The notes under the pieces: model-generated | The model's database searches: none | What the model saw: the letters and a program-made list of their open reading frames with translations, nothing else | Told to the model about the DNA's origin: nothing | In this document: piece by piece, positions 1 to 5,866 of the stretch | Position numbering within the stretch: position 1 is the first letter of the stretch | Layout of the letters: every line of letters starts with the position of its first letter | Translations under genes and position numbers: made by a program | From: an uncultured Paraprevotella sp. | GTDB lineage: Bacteria; Bacteroidota; Bacteroidia; Bacteroidales; Bacteroidaceae | Reading direction: 5' to 3' | DNA length: 6,865 bases | Assembly (NCBI GenBank): GCA_900766785.1 | Contig: CAAFWT010000168.1 | Span: 1 to 6,865 of the forward strand

Positions 1-95
1 GCAACAGGCTTTTCAGTCTGCTGTGCCATCAATGGCACGCCCCATGCTGCCACAAGGGCAGCAGAAAGCATCACTCGAGTAATTCTTCTCTTCAT
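1..95 (-). CDS. N-terminus of an exported protein (partial, cut by window edge)
   Basis: An ATG at 95 (reading leftwards) opens a frame that stays open for 31 codons to the window edge. The protein begins M-K-R-R, followed by a hydrophobic stretch (about residues 7-22, rich in Leu, Ala and Val). It then has Leu-Met-Ala followed by Gln-Gln, a good type I signal peptidase site after Ala24. The product should therefore enter the periplasm or outer membrane. No lipobox cysteine is visible in the part seen. The mature protein has only Q-Q-T-E-K-P-V before the window ends, so its function cannot be told. It lies 223 bases downstream of trkH on the same strand. A separate promoter match at 152-184 suggests independent transcription. 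There is no clear Shine-Dalgarno sequence; the leader is AT-rich, as is common in Bacteroidota. Confidence 0.72.
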   Translation of the reverse strand, partial: MKRRITRVMLSAALVAAWGVPLMAQQTEKPV

Positions 96-151
96 GATTT
101 TCGGTTTAATTGTTTAACAGATATAATGACTTTAGTCGTTTTTTCTATTTG

Positions 152-184
152 CAAAAATAGGCAATAAACATCAAATGAAACAAA
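152..184 (-). promoter_or_regulatory. Bacteroidetes-type promoter for the exported protein at 1-95
   Basis: Read on the minus strand, TATTTTTG (159 to 152) matches the Bacteroidetes -7 consensus TAnnTTTG exactly. TTTG (184 to 181) matches the -33 element, with a 21-base spacer. The predicted start of transcription is near 145, giving a 5' leader of about 50 bases before the ATG at 95. The region is AT-rich, so a chance match is possible, but both boxes and the spacing agree. Confidence 0.5.
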
Positions 185-267
185 TATTTAGTCACAAAAA
201 TTAAGATTGTTATTTCTCATTCTGCTATATCTTACGAATATAACCACAATGTAACAACTGGATGTCT

Positions 268-282
268 GTAATATGATATTAC
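268..282. repeat. Perfect 15-base palindrome in the trkH downstream spacer
   Basis: GTAATAT-G-ATATTAC has two 7-base arms around a single central base. A loop of one base is too tight for an RNA hairpin, so if it is functional it is more likely a dimeric protein-binding site on DNA than a terminator. It lies about 84 bases upstream of the predicted promoter for the 1-95 gene and 37 bases after the trkH stop. It could equally be chance in AT-rich sequence. Confidence 0.3.
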
Positions 283-306
283 GCCAACTACACCTCTCAG
301 GTGGCG
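282..306 (-). terminator. Possible weak hairpin after trkH
   Basis: Just beyond the trkH stop codon, two mutually exclusive stems can form: CACCT-ctc-AGGTG (291-303) or CGCCA...TGGCG (282-286 with 302-306). Both have only 5 base pairs and neither is followed by a T-run on the minus strand. It may help end the nadB-trkH transcript, but the signal is weak. Confidence 0.2.
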
Positions 307-318
307 AAATGCCAGATG

Positions 319-1791
319 CTATTTCCTTTCCTTCCAGTAATGGGGCATAAAGAGGAAAAGGACAGTAAAGATTTCCAGACGGCCCACAAGCATATAGAAG
401 CTCAACAGCCATTTGCCTGCTGGCAGTATGCTGGCAAAATTACCTGCAGGCCCCACGCTTCCCATACCGGGACCTGTATTACTCAACATGGAGACGCTGG
501 CACCCAAACTGGAATTCACGTCCAAGCCCAGGAGGCCATGGCAGGCTGTACCCAGAAACACAAAGAGCAGATACGTAAAGAGGAACGTCATGGTGCGACG
601 CACCTTTTCCTCACCCAGGATGTGGCCGTTGACCCGCACATTGAGCACGGCACGCGGATGCAACTGCAGAACGAGTTCGTTGAACAGACACTTGGTGGCT
701 ATGATAGCTCTCAGCACCTTGAATCCGCCACCCGTACTGCCTGCACAGGCACCGATGGCCATGATAAGGATGGTGGGACCCCAGAAGAAAGTTCCCCATG
801 CCACATAGTCAAACTTCTGAGCCGCAAATCCTGTACTGCTCATGATGGTGGACACATGGAAGAGCGCCGTACGGAACTTCTCCTCCAGTCCCTGGGGAAT
901 GAGGTCTTGGGGGCAGTCGGCAGGTGTATAAAATGTCAGTAAGAGAGTGAAAAGCAGCACTGATGCTCCTATGATGCTCAGGAAAACCTTGGTCTCCTCA
1001 TTGCGCCACAAGGTGGCTGGCCTACCGATACTGGCATAATAAAACAGGCTGAAGTTCACACCACTCAGAATCATAAAGAAGGAGCACACATACTCCAGAT
1101 AGGTGCTGTGGAAATAACCTATGCTGGCTGTGTGCGTACTGAATCCGCCTGTGGCTATGGTACTCATGGCATGGCATACGGAGTCGAACGTGTCCATGGG
1201 ACCCAGCCAGTAGCACAAGGCACATACAGCAGTAAGAAACATGTAGATAAGCAGCAGGCGGCGGGCGGTATCACCTATCTTGGGCCGGAGTTTGTCCACA
1301 CCCAGCCCGGTCACCTCGGCAGAAAACACATTGCTGCTCTTCATCTCATACGAAGGGATCAGTGCAAAGGAGAACACCACGATTCCTATACCGCCTATCC
1401 AGTGAGTCAGGCTTCGCCAGAAGAGCAAGTCGTGGGGCATGGCATCCACATCCGTCATGCAGGTGGCACCGGTGGTAGTAAAGCCGCTGATGGATTCGAA
1501 GAAGGCACTGTGCACATCCATACCTGCTATGAAGATATAGGGTATGGAACCTATGACCGAAAACACCACCCACGAGAGTGTGACCACCAGGAAACTGTCG
1601 GCACGTGTCAGTCGCTTGTCTTTCTCCCTTTCCCCAGCCACCTTACAGATGAGTCCTATGAGGAATGCAGCTGCAGCTATCAGGAGAAACAAATCCCAGT
1701 GTCCCTCCCGGTAGAAGACGGACACTAAGGAGCAGAAAGCCAAGAGGAGGCTTTCCATCATAATCAGTATGCCAAAGATGCTTTTTTTCAC
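319..1791 (-). CDS. trkH: TrkH-family potassium uptake channel subunit
   Basis: The product is the membrane-embedded K+-translocating subunit of a Trk/Ktr-type uptake system; it normally works with a cytoplasmic NAD(H)/nucleotide-binding TrkA ring, which is not encoded here. It has 490 residues, close to the family's usual 480-500, and is strongly hydrophobic throughout. All four pore-loop filter segments of the superfamily can be seen: TTTGAT (105-110), ATGGFS (213-218), SSTGFA (318-323) and SNTGPG (437-442), each with the key glycine. Family landmarks AGSTGGGFKVLR (350-361) and GRLEIFTVL (470-478) are also present. The start is a GTG at 1791 (VKKSIFGIL...), which gives the normal short N-terminus before the first membrane helix. 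The next in-frame ATGs, at codons 11 and 12, would cut into that helix. No upstream ATG exists in frame before the nadB stop. It follows nadB by 57 bases and is probably co-transcribed with it. The frame is intact, and the family call is secure. Confidence 0.95.
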   Translation of the reverse strand: MKKSIFGILIMMESLLLAFCSLVSVFYREGHWDLFLLIAAAAFLIGLICKVAGEREKDKRLTRADSFLVVTLSWVVFSVIGSIPYIFIAGMDVHSAFFESISGFTTTGATCMTDVDAMPHDLLFWRSLTHWIGGIGIVVFSFALIPSYEMKSSNVFSAEVTGLGVDKLRPKIGDTARRLLLIYMFLTAVCALCYWLGPMDTFDSVCHAMSTIATGGFSTHTASIGYFHSTYLEYVCSFFMILSGVNFSLFYYASIGRPATLWRNEETKVFLSIIGASVLLFTLLLTFYTPADCPQDLIPQGLEEKFRTALFHVSTIMSSTGFAAQKFDYVAWGTFFWGPTILIMAIGACAGSTGGGFKVLRAIIATKCLFNELVLQLHPRAVLNVRVNGHILGEEKVRRTMTFLFTYLLFVFLGTACHGLLGLDVNSSLGASVSMLSNTGPGMGSVGPAGNFASILPAGKWLLSFYMLVGRLEIFTVLFLFMPHYWKERK

Positions 1792-1816
1792 TCTGGTAGA
1801 TGGTGTCAGTAGGGTA

Positions 1817-1843
1817 GACGCATGAGGCAGAGTCTGCCGCGTC
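1817..1843. repeat. Bulged 10-bp hairpin between nadB and trkH
   Basis: GGCAG-agt-CTGCC (1826-1838) forms a 5-bp stem with a 3-base loop. It is extended by GACGC (1817-1821) pairing with GCGTC (1839-1843), leaving a 4-base bulge (1822-1825) on one side. It fills about half of the 57-base spacer, ends 6 bases after the nadB stop, and lies 25 bases ahead of the trkH GTG. No T-run follows it on the minus strand, so full termination is unlikely. Partial termination, mRNA processing or protection of the nadB 3' end are possible roles. Confidence 0.4.
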
Positions 1844-1848
1844 GGATA

Positions 1849-3447
1849 TCAGGATTTGTTTTTCTTGTCCAGGGCATGCTTGGGATAATCGATGGTGTAA
1901 TGCAGTCCCCTGCTCTCCTTGCGCTCCAGCGCCTGACGTGTGATGAGGTATCCCACATTGATCATATTCCTCAGCTCACAGATGTCGCGCGTGGGCTTTA
2001 CCCTCTTGAAGAGATGCTCGGTTTCCTCATACAGGAGATCCAGACGTTCCCAGGCGCGATGCAGTCGTAAGTCGCTGCGCACAATGCCCACATACGTACT
2101 CATTATCTGGTTCACCTCCTTCACGTCCTGAGCTATGAGCACCTTCTCCTCGTTGCTCATGGTGCCTTCGTCATTCCACTCGGGCACCTGCTCGTTGAAG
2201 TCATATTGGTCTATCACCTCCAGCGAGTGGCGTGCTGCTGCATCGGCATATACCACTGCCTCTATGAGGGAATTGCTGGCCAGGCGATTGCCTCCATGCA
2301 GTCCTGTGCAGGAGCATTCGCCCACCGCATAGAGCCTGCGTATGCTGCTCTGTCCGTCCAGGTCCACCTTGATACCTCCACACATGTAATGAGCGCTTGG
2401 AGCCACAGGAATATATTCCTTGGTGATATCGATGCCGATGGAGAGACACTTGGCATAGATATTGGGGAAATGGTGCTTGGTCTGCTCGGCATCCTTGTGT
2501 GTTACATCCAGGCATACGTGGTCCAGTCCGTGCTTCTTCATCTCACGGTCTATGGCACGTGCCACGATATCGCGTGGAGCCAGGCTTCCTCGCTCGTCAT
2601 ACTTCTGCATGAACTCTTCGCCGTCAGGCAGACGCAGGATACCTCCATAGCCGCGCATGGCCTCGGTAATGAGGTAGGCAGGATGAGTCTCCTTGGGATT
2701 ATAAAGGACTGTGGGATGGAACTGCACAAACTCCATATCCTTCACCTTACCCTTGGCACGATATACCATGGCAATGCCATCGCCAGTGGCTATGTTGGGA
2801 TTGGAGGTTGCTGCATAGATGGCTCCTGTACCTCCTGTGGCCATCAGAGTGATGCGGCTCAGGTAGGTGTCCACCTTGCCCGTATCGGGATTCAGGATAT
2901 ACGCACCATAGCATTCTATGTCGGGGGTACGCCGGGTGACACGTATGCCCAGATGATGCTGCGTGATGATCTCCACGGCGAAATGATTTTCCAGTACCTC
3001 TATGGAGGGATGATTGCGTACTGCCTCCATGAGGCCGCGCTGTATCTCAGCTCCTGTGTCGTCGGCATGATGCAGGATACGGAACTCCGAGTGACCTCCC
3101 TCGCGGTGCAGGTCATATGCCCCATCCTCCTTCTTATCGAAGTTCACGCCCCACTTCACCAGGTCCTGGATACCTTTGGGAGCATTGCGCACCACCTGTT
3201 CCACTGCCGAGGGGTCGCTGATGTAGTCGCCCGCTATCATCGTGTCCTCAATGTGCTTTTCGAAGTTGTCCACCAGCAGGTTGGTCACAGCCGCTATGCC
3301 TCCCTGAGCCTTGGCTGTGTTGGCATCCTCGAGTGTGGTCTTACACACCAGGGCAACTTTTCCCTTGCCCGCATCTGCCACCTTGAGCGCATAACTCATT
3401 CCAGCCACTCCGCTTCCTATAATCAGGAAATCAAATTTGCGTATCAT
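1849..3447 (-). CDS. nadB: L-aspartate oxidase
   Basis: This FAD enzyme oxidises L-aspartate to iminoaspartate, the first step of de novo NAD synthesis. NadA then condenses the product with dihydroxyacetone phosphate to quinolinate. In anaerobes fumarate can replace O2 as electron acceptor. The protein has 532 residues against about 540 in E. coli. Visible signatures are the FAD-binding GSGVAG (11-16), HREGGHS (114-120, with the substrate-contacting Glu116), FHPT (243-246, His244), APRDIVARAI (290-299, Arg292), SAHYMCGGI (351-359, His353) and GLHGGNRLASNSLIE (382-396, Arg388). These correspond to E. coli Glu121, His244, Arg290, His351 and Arg386, so the active site appears complete. The helical C-terminal domain (about 425-520) is present, which fits NadB and fumarate reductase relatives. 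The His/Arg pattern, the lack of fumarate reductase-type neighbours and the length favour NadB over FrdA/SdhA. The start is the ATG at 3447, directly before the Rossmann fold. nadA and nadC are not in the window. It is the first gene of a likely two-gene unit with trkH. Confidence 0.96.
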   Translation of the reverse strand: MIRKFDFLIIGSGVAGMSYALKVADAGKGKVALVCKTTLEDANTAKAQGGIAAVTNLLVDNFEKHIEDTMIAGDYISDPSAVEQVVRNAPKGIQDLVKWGVNFDKKEDGAYDLHREGGHSEFRILHHADDTGAEIQRGLMEAVRNHPSIEVLENHFAVEIITQHHLGIRVTRRTPDIECYGAYILNPDTGKVDTYLSRITLMATGGTGAIYAATSNPNIATGDGIAMVYRAKGKVKDMEFVQFHPTVLYNPKETHPAYLITEAMRGYGGILRLPDGEEFMQKYDERGSLAPRDIVARAIDREMKKHGLDHVCLDVTHKDAEQTKHHFPNIYAKCLSIGIDITKEYIPVAPSAHYMCGGIKVDLDGQSSIRRLYAVGECSCTGLHGGNRLASNSLIEAVVYADAAARHSLEVIDQYDFNEQVPEWNDEGTMSNEEKVLIAQDVKEVNQIMSTYVGIVRSDLRLHRAWERLDLLYEETEHLFKRVKPTRDICELRNMINVGYLITRQALERKESRGLHYTIDYPKHALDKKNKS

Positions 3448-3477
3448 GATGCTATTGACATTTAGCGTTTATCCGTG

Positions 3478-3485
3478 CAAAAATA
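3478..3485 (-). promoter_or_regulatory. -7 box for nadB-trkH
   Basis: Read on the minus strand, TATTTTTG matches TAnnTTTG exactly and lies about 30 bases before the nadB ATG. It predicts a start of transcription near 3471 and a short leader of about 24 bases. No TTTG stands at the expected 19-21 base distance upstream, so this is a half-match to the consensus. Confidence 0.42.
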
Positions 3486-3527
3486 CTGAATTTCTCGCAC
3501 AGAAGAAGCCAATATCCTTTTTTTATT

Positions 3528-3535
3528 TATCTTTG
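3528..3535 (+). promoter_or_regulatory. -7 box for the dacB unit
   Basis: TATCTTTG matches the Bacteroidetes -7 consensus TAnnTTTG exactly. It lies 27 bases before the ATG at 3563, placing the transcription start near 3542. No clear -33 TTTG is found at the right spacing. Together with the box at 3478-3485 it makes a compact divergent promoter region: two outward-reading units within 115 bases. Confidence 0.45.
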
Positions 3536-3562
3536 CAACATATTCGATGAGAGAGAAGCACG

Positions 3563-4909
3563 ATGATGATATCATATAGAAATTGGGGAGGATGGGCCGC
3601 TTTTCTGGTGCTGGCATTATACTTGTCATCATGCGGGACCAAGCGTGTGGCCATGACTTATTCGCCACAGCCGCCTCAGGCGGAGCCCGTCATGCCGGCT
3701 GCCGATACAGGGGCTGGCACTGCCACCACCTCTGCAGAGGAAACGGAGAAGGAATGCGAGCCAGAAATACATCCCACAGTGCGGAACGCCGACCCCGACA
3801 CGTGGCTGGGACATATTCAGCAGCAGTTGGACTCACTCTGCCATTCGGCCATAGGCGAGACGTCCCAGATGGGCATCTACATCTATGACCTTACCTCTCA
3901 GCAACCGGTCTATTCCTATAACGCCTGGCATCGCATGCGTCCGGCCTCATGCGAGAAACTGGTCACGAGCATCACCTTGCTGGACCATCCCTACGGACTC
4001 CGTCCGTTGGCCACAGAGGTGATAGCCACGGGGCAACTGGCAGAAGGAGTGCTCGAAGGCAATCTCTATCTATCGGGAGATATGGATCCCCTGCTCACAC
4101 GAGCTTGTCTGGACAGCCTGGCCACAGCACTTCACCAGGCAGGAATAGACAGTGTGGCAGGACAGCTATGCGAACTGATGCCGCCCTACGAAGTGCTGCC
4201 CTACGGATGGGGATGGTGCTGGGATGATGACTACGGCCCCTTGGCTGCTCATCTGCTGGACGGGATGGAAGGCATACAGACGGGATGGACAGAGGCTCTC
4301 ACACAGGCAGGCATCGCCCTGCAGAGCGAACGCGTGGCCGAGGTAAACCAAAGGGAAGGGCAGACCATCATGGCCTTCCGCATAGAGCATAATATAGATG
4401 ATGTGCTGGAACCCGTCCTGAAGAAGAGTGACAATATCTGTGCCGAATGCCTCTTCCATCGCCTGACGGCTTTGGGTAGCAAGAAGGAGACGGCCCGAGA
4501 CCAGGCTGTGGAGGTAATTGACTCACTGCTGCTGCGCCTGGGACTGAATCCCAAGGACTATCTGATAGCTGATGGCAGCGGACTCTCGCTCTACAACTAT
4601 GTCACTCCTCATATGCTCGTCACACTGCTCAACCATGCCCACCACACGGAGTCCATTCGACAGCATCTGGTGCCATGCCTGCCCATAGCAGGAGTGGACG
4701 GCACTCTGAAGCGACGTATGACGGGCACGGCTGCCCAGGGCAACGTGCGTGCCAAGACGGGTACCGTGGAGGGAGTGTCCTCGCTGAGTGGATATCTGAC
4801 GGCTGCCAACGGACATCTGTTCTCGTTCAGCATCATCAACCAAGGGGTGGCCCGTACACGCACAGGGCAGAACTTCCAGGATGCCGTATGCCGACTGCTC
4901 TGCGAATGA
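3563..4909 (+). CDS. dacB: D-alanyl-D-alanine carboxypeptidase/endopeptidase, PBP4 family (peptidase S13), lipoprotein
   Basis: This is a penicillin-binding protein that trims D-Ala from peptidoglycan stem peptides and/or cuts cross-links in the periplasm. All three catalytic motifs are present: SxxK as Ser129-Cys-Glu-Lys132, SxN as Ser289-Asp-Asn291 and KTG at 398-400. S13 landmarks YGWGWCWDDDYG (214-225) and DGSGLSLYN (337-345) are also visible. The N-terminus has a hydrophobic segment (about 11-22) ending in Leu-Ser-Ser-Cys24, a good lipobox, so the mature protein is probably lipid-anchored. The residues after Cys24 (G-T-K-R) lack the acidic surface-export signal known in Bacteroidetes, which favours a periplasmic position. 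A Pro/Ala/Thr/Glu-rich linker (about 34-70) follows. The distance from SxxK to SxN is 160 residues against about 244 in E. coli PBP4, so the inserted domains are reduced. ATG codons at 3563 and 3566 are both possible starts; a GAGAG-type stretch precedes them. The coiled-coil gene follows after 83 bases on the same strand. Confidence 0.93.
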   Translation: MMISYRNWGGWAAFLVLALYLSSCGTKRVAMTYSPQPPQAEPVMPAADTGAGTATTSAEETEKECEPEIHPTVRNADPDTWLGHIQQQLDSLCHSAIGETSQMGIYIYDLTSQQPVYSYNAWHRMRPASCEKLVTSITLLDHPYGLRPLATEVIATGQLAEGVLEGNLYLSGDMDPLLTRACLDSLATALHQAGIDSVAGQLCELMPPYEVLPYGWGWCWDDDYGPLAAHLLDGMEGIQTGWTEALTQAGIALQSERVAEVNQREGQTIMAFRIEHNIDDVLEPVLKKSDNICAECLFHRLTALGSKKETARDQAVEVIDSLLLRLGLNPKDYLIADGSGLSLYNYVTPHMLVTLLNHAHHTESIRQHLVPCLPIAGVDGTLKRRMTGTAAQGNVRAKTGTVEGVSSLSGYLTAANGHLFSFSIINQGVARTRTGQNFQDAVCRLLCE

Positions 4910-4992
4910 GGCTCCGGCACCATCCCCACCTCCCCCTGCAGGCCGTCTGCTACACAGACATTAATAATAATAACATATAAAGAAAAAGCAAA
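4910..4992 (+). other. Spacer/leader between dacB and the coiled-coil gene
   Basis: This 83-base gap holds a small hairpin, GTCTG-ctaca-CAGAC (4945-4959), four tandem TAA triplets (4962-4973) and an A-rich run just before the ATG at 4993. No TAnnTTTG promoter box is seen, which supports read-through from dacB. The A-rich leader is typical of Bacteroidota translation starts. The hairpin is short and could act as a partial terminator or a processing site. Confidence 0.35.
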
Positions 4993-5628
4993 ATGAAGAA
5001 GTTCTTATTTATCGCGATGATGGGCATCGCCCTGAGTGTAAGTGCACAGGACTACGAAAGTGATTACGACCTGGATTTTGAGGATGGCAGCAAGACTTGT
5101 GCCGAGTGGGTCAACCAGTTTACCAGCGAAGTGAGCCTGCTGGAATCAGAAGTGTCTTCACTCAAGGCCAGAACCAAGACCGACAATTCGCAGGAACTCA
5201 AACAGCAACTCAAGGACAAGCAGGCCGACCTCAAGGCTGCCAAGAACAACCTGAAGGTGGCCAAGAAGGCCATGAAGAGCGACAAGGCTGCCGACAAAGC
5301 CATGCAGAAGGCCATGAAGGAAGGGGCCAAACTGCAATCCAAGAAGGACAAGGCACAGGCTTCACTCATCAAGGCACAGAAGAAATCGGCTGCCGCTGAG
5401 AAGAAGGTGACCCAGGCTGAGCAGAAACTGGAGCAGGCACGCCAAAACCTGGACAAGGCCATTGCAGACGTGGACAACGTTCGTGCTCAAATCAATGACC
5501 TGCAGAACTCATCGGATATCTCCCAGACCAGCATACGCAAGGCTCGGCAACAGAAGGCCGATGCCCGCAAGATGGTACGCGACCACGTCATGCTCCGTCC
5601 CGATGGCAAGAGCGGTTCGGTACATTAA
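4993..5628 (+). CDS. Secreted Lys/Ala-rich coiled-coil protein of unknown function
   Basis: No family is recognised for this 211-residue protein. It starts M-K-K with a hydrophobic core and Val-Ser-Ala18 before Gln19, a clear type I signal peptide, so it is exported. The mature N-terminus is short and acidic (Asp/Glu-rich, 20-31) and contains the protein's only cysteine (Cys36). From about 43 to 193 it is almost wholly predicted helix with Lys, Ala, Gln and Glu and heptad-like spacing of Leu/Ala/Val, consistent with a long coiled coil, probably dimeric or trimeric. Basic patches (about 90-140) could bind acidic polymers or cell wall. The tail (194-211) loses the coil pattern. It resembles periplasmic coiled-coil factors only in general character (Skp/OmpH-like or EnvC-like); low-complexity similarity should not be over-read. 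Position behind a PBP4 gene without its own promoter suggests a shared envelope role, for example a structural partner or regulator of the peptidase; this is inference. The start and frame are well supported. Confidence 0.85.
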   Translation: MKKFLFIAMMGIALSVSAQDYESDYDLDFEDGSKTCAEWVNQFTSEVSLLESEVSSLKARTKTDNSQELKQQLKDKQADLKAAKNNLKVAKKAMKSDKAADKAMQKAMKEGAKLQSKKDKAQASLIKAQKKSAAAEKKVTQAEQKLEQARQNLDKAIADVDNVRAQINDLQNSSDISQTSIRKARQQKADARKMVRDHVMLRPDGKSGSVH

Positions 5629-5660
5629 GCCCCTAAGTCTGTAAGCCTTCTGCCCACATA

Positions 5661-5696
5661 CAGCCGCCTGAGGAAACCCGGTTCCTTAGGCGGCTG
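5661..5696 (+). terminator. Long hairpin ending the dacB/coiled-coil unit
   Basis: CAGCCGCCTGAGGAA (5661-5675) pairs with TTCCTTAGGCGGCTG (5682-5696). This gives a 15-bp stem with one G-U wobble and a 6-base loop, 32 bases after the stop codon at 5628. It is by far the strongest hairpin noticed in the window. The bases that follow (CCCGTCTTGTCCC) are T-poor, so it is not a textbook intrinsic terminator; it may work with Rho, or stabilise the 3' end. Being nearly symmetric, it could also stop antisense transcripts from the right. Confidence 0.6.
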
Positions 5697-5716
5697 CCCG
5701 TCTTGTCCCACATCTG

Positions 5717-5772
5717 ATAATCGAACGGAAAAGGATGTTCGGAACCAATATACGCCCGAGTTCGATGATTAT
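5717..5772. repeat. Nested GTTCG/CGAAC inverted repeats in the 3' spacer
   Basis: An outer arm, ATAA-TCGAAC (5717-5726), pairs with GTTCGA-tga-TTAT (5760-5772), giving 10 bp with a 3-base bulge. Within it, CGAAC (5722-5726) can instead pair with GTTCG (5737-5741), and GTTC-g-GAAC (5737-5745) is itself palindromic. The arms compete, so alternative folds are possible. It lies where base composition shifts from GC-rich to AT-rich. Its role is unknown, and chance is possible. Confidence 0.3.
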
Positions 5773-5866
5773 ATTTCCATACGACTATTTAAGAATGCAA
5801 ATATGAGTCAAAGTATATTGCAAAAGGTCCAAAGGTAATATGCACTATGTTTTTCTTGTTAAGTCT

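Noticed and set aside
301..942. 213-codon plus-strand frame antisense to trkH
   Set aside because: It lies wholly opposite the conserved trkH pore segments. The His/Gln/Thr-rich translation with no hydrophobic core or motif looks like an antisense shadow.
1108..1728. 206-codon plus-strand frame antisense to trkH
   Set aside because: Same reasoning: it is opposite a certain membrane-protein gene and its Gly/His/Tyr-rich translation has no family resemblance.
2206..3465. 419-codon plus-strand open frame antisense to nadB
   Set aside because: nadB on the other strand has full family motifs and an intact active site. The antisense translation is Cys/His/Ile-rich, with no recognisable domain, and is best explained by codon bias keeping the opposite frame open.
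3462..3668. 68-codon minus-strand frame overlapping the divergent promoter region and dacB start
   Set aside because: It overlaps the signal sequence of dacB and both predicted promoters, and has no recognisable motif.
4962..4973. Four TAA triplets as a possible CRISPR-like or satellite repeat
   Set aside because: It is only 12 bases of simple repeat in an AT-rich leader; no spacer-repeat structure is present anywhere in the window.
5064..5477. 137-codon minus-strand frame opposite the coiled-coil gene
   Set aside because: The Ser/Ala/Leu/Phe-rich translation is the expected complement of Lys/Ala/Gln-rich codons (AAG gives CTT, GCC gives GGC). It has no separate start signal.
5757..5772. 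GAGTTCGATGATT, resembling a tRNA T-arm
   Set aside because: No matching acceptor stem, anticodon arm or CCA end can be built around it. The GTTCGA is better explained as one arm of the local inverted repeats.
5830..5837. TACCTTTG on the minus strand, a perfect -7 box downstream of the truncated gene
   Set aside because: No TTTG is present at 19-21 bases upstream, and it would only read antisense into the hairpin and coiled-coil gene. A single 8-base match in AT-rich DNA is not enough.
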